Source of the DNA: JACCZH01 sp963729445
GTDB lineage: Bacteria; Chloroflexota; Chloroflexia; Thermomicrobiales; CFX8
DNA: 64,000 nt
Assembly: GCA_963729445.1 (NCBI GenBank)
Contig: CAVSNU010000005.1
Coordinates: 248,001 to 312,000, forward strand
Reading direction: 5' to 3'
Under the pieces are notes generated by a model. It was not told the origin of the DNA. It was given only the letters and a program-made list of their open reading frames with translations, and did not search any database. Below are positions 60,078 through 64,000 of this stretch, one piece after another (position 1 is the first letter of the stretch; every line of letters starts with the position of its first letter). The position numbers and the translations under genes are program-made.

Positions 60078-60283
60078 CACCCACCCCTCTCCTCGTGCAT
60101 GTCGCCGGGATCGTCCTGTGTGCCGTCGTAGGAGTGGCGGGTGGCCTTGTCTGCGCATCGGTGCGAATGGGAGTACATGCCCTCACTGCGCATCTCGGCA
60201 TTGGCGGTGTTCGGCACCCACTCACCGCACTGCCGACAACGCAACGAGTACGGGCCACCATCCGCCGGGGCTACCTCACTCAT
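60077..60283 (-). CDS. Small CxxC phage protein
   Basis: This 68-residue protein has one CxxC (LRCRQCGEWVPNT) and a His-rich middle (GMYSHSHRCADKATRHSYDG), likely to bind zinc. It starts at ATG 60,283, with overlap to the upstream gene (ATGA). Confidence 0.55.
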   Translation of the reverse strand: MSEVAPADGGPYSLRCRQCGEWVPNTANAEMRSEGMYSHSHRCADKATRHSYDGTQDDPGDMHEERGG

Positions 60284-60621
60284 GGCTTCCCGCCTTCCAA
60301 CTCGTTCAGCCGCTTGAGGCAGTGCATGACCCACGGCGTTTTGGTGTTCGCCTCCAGGTACGGCATGATGATGTTGAGGCGCTGTTTCAGATCATCTTCC
60401 TCACGAATCGCCCTCCGGTTAGCTTCTTCCCACGCGGTTAGTCGCCTATCGGCTTCCTCGATATCGATAGCTTCCCCGCGCTCGTGCGCCTGGATGATGA
60501 TTCGCGCGATGATGGTTTGCCGGTCGTAGGCTCCTACTCGGAGCGGGAATGTCGCCTCTGGCTTCTCACTCATGGTTGCTCCCAACATCGCGTACGACAA
60601 CAACGTCTCTCTGGCGCTCAC
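60280..60621 (-). CDS. Helical phage protein
   Basis: This protein has 113 residues if it starts at GTG 60,621 (GGGGAGA upstream, GTGA overlap), or 97 from ATG 60,573. It is mostly helical (RLTAWEEANRRAIREEDDLKQRLNIIMPYLEANTKTPW). Function unknown. Confidence 0.55.
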   Translation of the reverse strand: MSARETLLSYAMLGATMSEKPEATFPLRVGAYDRQTIIARIIIQAHERGEAIDIEEADRRLTAWEEANRRAIREEDDLKQRLNIIMPYLEANTKTPWVMHCLKRLNELEGGKP

Positions 60622-60728
60622 GCTGCTCTCCCCTCTCGCGCCACCACCACCAACGGCACGATGCGCCCGACGCGCTCCCGGCGCAGCTCGGCGTAGGCGT
60701 GCTCCAGATCCGTCTCGATGGCGGTCAT
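60618..60728 (-). CDS. 36-residue micro-protein
   Basis: MTAIETDLEHAYAELRRERV leads into GRIVPLVVVAREGRAA. Both ends overlap neighbours (ATGA, GTGA), indicating coupled translation. A related start (MTATETRIDAVARRR) opens the small gene at 61,620. Confidence 0.5.
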   Translation of the reverse strand: MTAIETDLEHAYAELRRERVGRIVPLVVVAREGRAA

Positions 60729-60916
60729 ACTGCTTTCCGCCCCTTAATGGTCAACTGGACCGTCCCGTTGGCGTGTATCTGCTGACTGTCGACGTAGCAC
60801 GAACCAGCACATACGATGATGTAGTCATCCATGATCTCGGCCGATTCCGCGTCACCGGTTTTCAGGTCTTCCACTGTGACGCGGATGCCGTCTTGTTTCT
60901 GTGGTTGCTCACTCAC
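60725..60916 (-). CDS. Small phage protein
   Basis: This 63-residue beta-rich protein (GIRVTVEDLKTGDAESAEIMDDYIIVCAGSCYVDSQQIHANGTVQLTIKG) starts at GTG 60,916. Proteins of this size and pattern are common in phage early regions. Function unknown. Confidence 0.6.
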   Translation of the reverse strand: MSEQPQKQDGIRVTVEDLKTGDAESAEIMDDYIIVCAGSCYVDSQQIHANGTVQLTIKGRKAV

Positions 60917-61045
60917 GGATTGCCCACTTTCAGTCCCAAGGCGACACGAGCCCTGCGGCCATAGTTGTCAGCCTCGATGATGTGTCCAAGTGACCATCTG
61001 CGCCACCCCTCAGCGCAACCGTCCCATTAGCCCAGAGAATGGGAC

Positions 61046-61141
61046 TTGACATTTCTCGCCGTCGTACGTACATTGAGATCCGACGCGCTGAACAAGCGCA
61101 CACACATTGCTTGACAAAAGGCCCTCAAATGAGGGCCTTTT
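61046..61141 (+). ncRNA. Candidate small RNA or attenuated transcript
   Basis: TTGACA (61,046-61,051) and TACATT (61,069-61,074) are 17 bases apart on the plus strand. About 45 bases later comes a perfect hairpin AAAAGGCCCTCAAATGAGGG...TTTT (61,116-61,141). A transcript of roughly 60 bases with no gene inside would result. The same hairpin can end the minus-strand early gene at 61,156. Confidence 0.4.
61116..61141. terminator. Bidirectional rho-independent terminator
   Basis: AAAAGGCCCTC-AAAT-GAGGGCCTTTT is a perfect stem with A and T tracts on both sides, so it works in either direction. Confidence 0.85.
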
Positions 61142-61155
61142 GTTGTGCTCGATAC

Positions 61156-61305
61156 CTACGCCACTAGCACATCATCAATGTCGAATTGCCGACCCATCCA
61201 CATCTTCCAGACGCAGAAATGCCGCTTGCCGTCTTCGATGTAGGTGGTGCGATAGGTCAAGGGGACGAGCTGCTTAATCAGCCAGACCAGTCGAGACTTC
61301 GTCAT
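61156..61305 (-). CDS. 49-residue phage protein
   Basis: MTKSRLVWLIKQLVPLTYRT continues TYIEDGKRHFCVWKMWMGRQ and FDIDDVLVA. The LVPLTYRTTY...RHFCVW.MW pattern recurs in small phage early proteins. It overlaps the upstream gene by 32 bases. Function unknown. Confidence 0.6.
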   Translation of the reverse strand: MTKSRLVWLIKQLVPLTYRTTYIEDGKRHFCVWKMWMGRQFDIDDVLVA

Positions 61306-61630
61306 TCTGTGTTCCTTTCAGCGACTGCTCAGTGAGCATCTTTGTTGCAACATCGACCAATTCGTCCAGCGCGTCTTGAACCTGCTTCTCCCGTGTATCT
61401 ATGTCGTCCCCAACGGTTGCCAACCAGTCGCCAAGGTCGCTACGAACGTTACCGACTGCCTGGAGCACGTACTCCGCATCTAGCGTTGTGCCGCCCTTCC
61501 GAAGAGCATCCTCAGCGCGACGTGTAATAGCAGCCAGATGGTCATCTGCGTGTTTGATGCATCGGTTCGCTATTCTTGCGCGCTGGATGGCGTCATCAGT
61601 AACACGAGGGGTGTTACGCTTAGAGGGCAT
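61274..61630 (-). CDS. Helical phage protein
   Basis: This 118-residue protein starts at ATG 61,630, preceded by AAAGG. It is all-helical (IQRARIANRCIKHADDHLAAITRRAEDALRKGG, DTREKQVQDALDELVDVATKMLTEQ). Function unknown. Confidence 0.5.
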   Translation of the reverse strand: MPSKRNTPRVTDDAIQRARIANRCIKHADDHLAAITRRAEDALRKGGTTLDAEYVLQAVGNVRSDLGDWLATVGDDIDTREKQVQDALDELVDVATKMLTEQSLKGTQNDEVSTGLAD

Positions 61631-61760
61631 CGGAACCAACCTTTCCGGTGTCACGCTCCGGGGTGTTAGCGCACCGCCGGGGCATTTCGTTTGTAAGCAG
61701 GGAGTAGATGGCCTGACGGCGACGGGCCACGGCGTCGATGCGCGTCTCGGTAGCGGTCAT
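61620..61760 (-). CDS. 46-residue phage protein
   Basis: MTATETRIDAVARRRQAIYS is followed by LLTNEMPRRCANTPERDTGK. Start overlaps the upstream stop (ATGA). Function unknown. Confidence 0.45.
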   Translation of the reverse strand: MTATETRIDAVARRRQAIYSLLTNEMPRRCANTPERDTGKVGSDAL

Positions 61761-61951
61761 AGCGGCAACACAACTGAGCTTGTACCGGTCTTCTCAACAA
61801 CGCGATCTATGCACTCACGGCTACACGCAACGTAGGTTTCGTCAACGTTATGATTTGAAAACCACCCCCGAGGCTTATGCCAATCTCCGTAATAGGACGC
61901 CTTAACCTCTTGCCGCTTGCCGCAGCCGTCACAGATAAACTCACAGGCCAT
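61757..61951 (-). CDS. Small zinc-finger phage protein
   Basis: This 64-residue protein has CDGCGKRQEVKASYYGDWHKPRGWF and ACSRECIDRVVEK, a four-Cys zinc site. ATG 61,951 overlaps the VRR-NUC stop. Function unknown. Confidence 0.6.
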   Translation of the reverse strand: MACEFICDGCGKRQEVKASYYGDWHKPRGWFSNHNVDETYVACSRECIDRVVEKTGTSSVVLPL

Positions 61952-62358
61952 TACGCCGTCATCCTCTCTTGTTCGCCGCTCAACAACGCCACGATCGAAT
62001 CCCAATCCGATGGCCGCACCACCCGCGCCACGATGTAGTCCCGCAATGCCTCCCCCTGGTCGAGCGCATCCAGCCACTGTTGTTGCTCAGGCTTCACACG
62101 CCCGCGTGCCGCCTTGCACTCCAGAAACACCACCGGATACCAGCCGGTTTTCGGGCTGCCGGGTTTCGCCAGGATCAGGTCTGGCAGTCCCTTCGCGCCT
62201 GCCATCATGTAGTACTTGCCCTGCAGTCCCGCGAGCCGGTAGAGCGCATCCGGCACATGCGCGACCAGCCAGCCGTGCAACGTTGCCAGGTCGATAATCT
62301 GTTTCATGAACTCGGCCTCACTGATCTGGGCGTCTAGGATCTTGCGGGCGTCACTCAT
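61951..62358 (-). CDS. VRR-NUC domain nuclease
   Basis: This 135-residue protein is a single VRR-NUC domain (PD-(D/E)XK superfamily). The active site reads KGLPDLILAKPG (Asp), VVFLECKAARGRVKPEQQQWLDAL (Glu-x-Lys). Phage members are stand-alone structure-specific nucleases in replication or recombination. It overlaps both neighbours. Confidence 0.85.
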   Translation of the reverse strand: MSDARKILDAQISEAEFMKQIIDLATLHGWLVAHVPDALYRLAGLQGKYYMMAGAKGLPDLILAKPGSPKTGWYPVVFLECKAARGRVKPEQQQWLDALDQGEALRDYIVARVVRPSDWDSIVALLSGEQERMTA

Positions 62359-62756
62359 GCCGCCACCTGCTCTTTGATGGACACGACCTCAAACCGAATC
62401 ACCCAACTCTCCCCCTCGCAGAGCCGCCACCAGACAAAGCCACCCCAACTCACCTGCTCCAGGTAGTCGATCCGCTTTGCTTTCGGCAGTGCGTCCGGGT
62501 GTTTCGCCAGATACGCCATCCCTTCGGCCTCGTAGTCACTGTCGGGCGTCTCGCTGTTCGCCTCTTTGGTGACGCTCACGATCCGGAGAGTGGCAACATG
62601 ATTGCCGCGATGTCTCGGACTGCGGTCGTAGGCGTGCACGATCTGGCCCGGCTGGAAAGTGCGGGCGTAATCGTCATCCCAGTCGCGCCGAGTAACCGTC
62701 TTGTGCCCTGCCACCAGGGCCGGCGTCGTCCAGGCAAAGCTGATGATGCGTGCCAT
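62355..62756 (-). CDS. ASCH/PUA-like domain protein
   Basis: This 133-residue protein fits the ASCH superfamily: IISFAWTTPALVAGHKTVTRRDW at the start, QIVHAYDRSPRHRGNHVATLRIVSV, and a C-terminal FVWWRLCEGESWVIRFEVV. ASCH proteins are predicted RNA-binding; some hydrolyse modified nucleosides. In phages they lie in early regions, as here. Confidence 0.75.
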   Translation of the reverse strand: MARIISFAWTTPALVAGHKTVTRRDWDDDYARTFQPGQIVHAYDRSPRHRGNHVATLRIVSVTKEANSETPDSDYEAEGMAYLAKHPDALPKAKRIDYLEQVSWGGFVWWRLCEGESWVIRFEVVSIKEQVAA

Positions 62757-63014
62757 CTACGCCACCTTCCGACTATACGGAAACAACTCCGCAACCGGCA
62801 CGTCGTAGAACGCGGCCAGCCGCTCGCGCGCCTCTTCTCGTGGCACCCACTTGCCCCGCTCGTAGCTGGAGAGCATCCCGTAGCCGATCGAGACCGCCGC
62901 AGCGACCTCCCGCACGGTCAGGTTGTGCCGGTAGCGGGCGCGGGCCAGCTCGGTCGGCAGGCTGCGCAGGTGGGCGGCGTGGAGCGCTGCGGCGGTGTCA
63001 GTGGTGGTTGTCAT
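62757..63014 (-). CDS. XRE-family DNA-binding protein
   Basis: This 85-residue protein has the helix-turn-helix RYRHNLTVREVAAAVSIGYGMLSSYERGKW. It is a Cro/CI-type regulator, different from the one at 30,663. ATG 63,014 overlaps the upstream gene. It may control the early minus-strand operon. Confidence 0.75.
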   Translation of the reverse strand: MTTTTDTAAALHAAHLRSLPTELARARYRHNLTVREVAAAVSIGYGMLSSYERGKWVPREEARERLAAFYDVPVAELFPYSRKVA

Positions 63015-63262
63015 GCGGCCGCCTTCTCGTTCGCCAGATCCCGGCCTTCGCCGATGGCTGCCAGTTCCAACCCGGTCAACTCCCTGCGCGTGATCCCGAG
63101 CGCGGCGCAAGCCGTTTCCATGTCGATGATCTTCGCTTCGAAGGCCAGGAGAATGAGGACCTCGTCGAGGTCGAACTGCATGGGTGCCTCCTCGTGATCG
63201 GCGCGGATGTTGGCGAGGGTGCGCTCGTGGCGGCGGTACTCGTCGTGGTACGCGGTGCTCAT
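63011..63262 (-). CDS. Small phage protein
   Basis: This 83-residue protein ends LLAFEAKIIDMETACAALGITRRELTGLELAAIGEGRDL, a helix-turn-helix-like segment. It starts at ATG 63,262, or at ATG 63,181 in a shorter form. Function unknown. Confidence 0.5.
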   Translation of the reverse strand: MSTAYHDEYRRHERTLANIRADHEEAPMQFDLDEVLILLAFEAKIIDMETACAALGITRRELTGLELAAIGEGRDLANEKAAA

Positions 63263-63567
63263 TGGCTGGACTCGATTCCGAGGGCGGCACGGGCTTTTTC
63301 TATGGACACAGGAGGGACGTTGTACCATCCGGTATTGAGTATCGGAGATGCTTTTGACAGCACATCTTCCAGCGCCTCTTTCACCCGCTCAACCTCGGCG
63401 AGTAGCCATTCGGCATCACTCACGTGCAACGATGGCGAGCCACTCATCCACTCCCCGGCGTCGCTGTCACGCCGGTCCTGTGCCACAAGCGCTTTGATAC
63501 GTTCCATCCGTGCCGCTATCCGTGCCGAGCGCTTCACGGGGTTCGTGGTTGTGTCGTTGTGCGTCAT
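63259..63567 (-). CDS. Small phage protein, helical
   Basis: This 102-residue protein has a basic N-terminus (KRSARIAARMERIKALVAQDRRD) and ends VSIEKARAALGIESSQ. The ending resembles the partial protein at the right edge (AINNARAALNGDTP). Function unknown. Confidence 0.5.
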   Translation of the reverse strand: MTHNDTTTNPVKRSARIAARMERIKALVAQDRRDSDAGEWMSGSPSLHVSDAEWLLAEVERVKEALEDVLSKASPILNTGWYNVPPVSIEKARAALGIESSQ

Positions 63568-63573
63568 AGGGTG

Positions 63574-63900
63574 TCATGCCTTCCGATAGATCACATCGCC
63601 GTCGTCATCGACATGTGATGGTGTCCAGCCTGTTCTCGCAAAGTAGTCATCGACGAACTTATCAAGAACGATCTCGTTCAGTTGCTGTGCCAATTCATCG
63701 TTCGATTCCATCGCCTCCGACACGGCATTCCGGATCTCTTCATCCGGCGCATCGTCCGGCAAGTGCTCTAGAATCGGCTCGATAATGCGATCAAAGGTGC
63801 GTTCTCGCTCCGCAAGGTGTCTACGCACTGCGAATCTGGCTTCGTCCTGCTGGTAGTTCACCCGCTCCGCTGCGGTCGTGGTGGGGTCGGTGTGCGTCAT
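63574..63900 (-). CDS. Acidic helical phage protein
   Basis: This 108-residue acidic protein (ILEHLPDDAPDEEIRNAVSEAMESNDELAQQLNEIVLDKFVDDYFARTGW) starts at ATG 63,900, overlapping the upstream stop. Its first residues (MTHTDPTTT) match those of the next gene (MTHNDTTTN). Function unknown. Confidence 0.5.
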   Translation of the reverse strand: MTHTDPTTTAAERVNYQQDEARFAVRRHLAERERTFDRIIEPILEHLPDDAPDEEIRNAVSEAMESNDELAQQLNEIVLDKFVDDYFARTGWTPSHVDDDGDVIYRKA

Positions 63901-64000
63901 GGGGTGTCTCCGTTCAGGGCGGCGCGGGCGTTGTTTATTGCAGCCTTGGCTTTCGGGACGCCTACATAGTCCTCGATGGTTGGGCTGTAGCTATCGAGGT
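63897..64000 (-). CDS. Phage protein, C-terminal end at window edge
   Basis: Only the last 33 codons are visible: LDSYSPTIEDYVGVPKAKAA then INNARAALNGDTP and TGA. The stop overlaps the next ATG. It is related by its KA.A...ARAAL ending to the gene at 63,259. Confidence 0.5.
   Translation of the reverse strand, partial: LDSYSPTIEDYVGVPKAKAAINNARAALNGDTP

Overview
The window joins two regions: about 29.6 kb of bacterial chromosome and about 34.4 kb of a tailed-phage genome that runs off the right edge. The host genes suggest a high-GC member of the Chloroflexota, probably a Thermomicrobia-like lineage. The pointers are two secreted paralogues with the FERRCLTY...GNVG.HYY signature typical of that phylum, DUF2382 (YsnF/AvaK) stress proteins, a LuxR regulator with an NB-ARC ATPase and TPR repeats, dispersed CTGAGCG-type intergenic repeats, and a RAYT transposase with REP-like palindromes. 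The taxonomic call is inference; no rRNA is present.

Host part (1-29,600). 1-1.9 kb carries a DUF2382 protein end, a four-helix membrane protein and a second DUF2382 protein. Next come a LuxR-type ATPase regulator (minus), a secreted GerMN protein (minus, frameshifted) and a PLP-dependent decarboxylase (minus). 8.9-14.8 kb is a respiratory electron-entry block: type II NADH dehydrogenase (plus), then on the minus strand etfB, etfA, a small membrane protein and an EtfD-like membrane Fe-S ETF:quinone oxidoreductase. 15-18 kb holds a cupin, an M42 aminopeptidase, a REP pair and a mycothiol-type Zn alcohol dehydrogenase. 19.8-28.4 kb is an acyl-CoA catabolism cluster: two acyl-CoA dehydrogenases, a MaoC hydratase, an ADP-forming acyl-CoA synthetase full of indels, a phosphoesterase and two SDRs split by an HNH gene. 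ETF and EtfD would carry the electrons from the dehydrogenases to quinone. A RAYT and a DinB-like gene close the host part.

Phage part (about 29.6-64 kb). Five direct repeats of ATTCGTT with about 11-bp phasing (29,651-29,709) look like integrase arm sites and mark the probable left end of an integrated prophage; no integrase is visible. Inside lie a tRNA-Met, two tRNA-like elements with abnormally long anticodon arms, and a small plus-strand control module (promoter with palindromic operator, ParB-like protein, XRE regulator, Zn-finger protein). The rest is read from the minus strand, right to left: small early genes (XRE, ASCH, VRR-NUC), terS, terL, portal, Mu-F-like head protein, a chain of overlapping micro-genes, a fused protease-capsid protein, connectors and tail-completion proteins, a methyltransferase, a glycosyltransferase, tail tube, tail-assembly chaperones with a CCCAAAC -1 frameshift site, tape measure, distal tail and fibre proteins, a coiled-coil membrane protein, a 26-residue membrane peptide, an amidase endolysin and a holin-like protein. 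Two HNH endonucleases and a DUF4282 gene are inserted on the opposite strand. The long tape measure points to a siphovirus.

A caution runs through the window. Single-base indels in short G/C runs break several otherwise well-conserved genes: both GerMN-family paralogues, the acyl-CoA synthetase (at least eight), a tail protein (four) and terS. Assembly error is the simplest explanation, although recent decay cannot be excluded from sequence alone.
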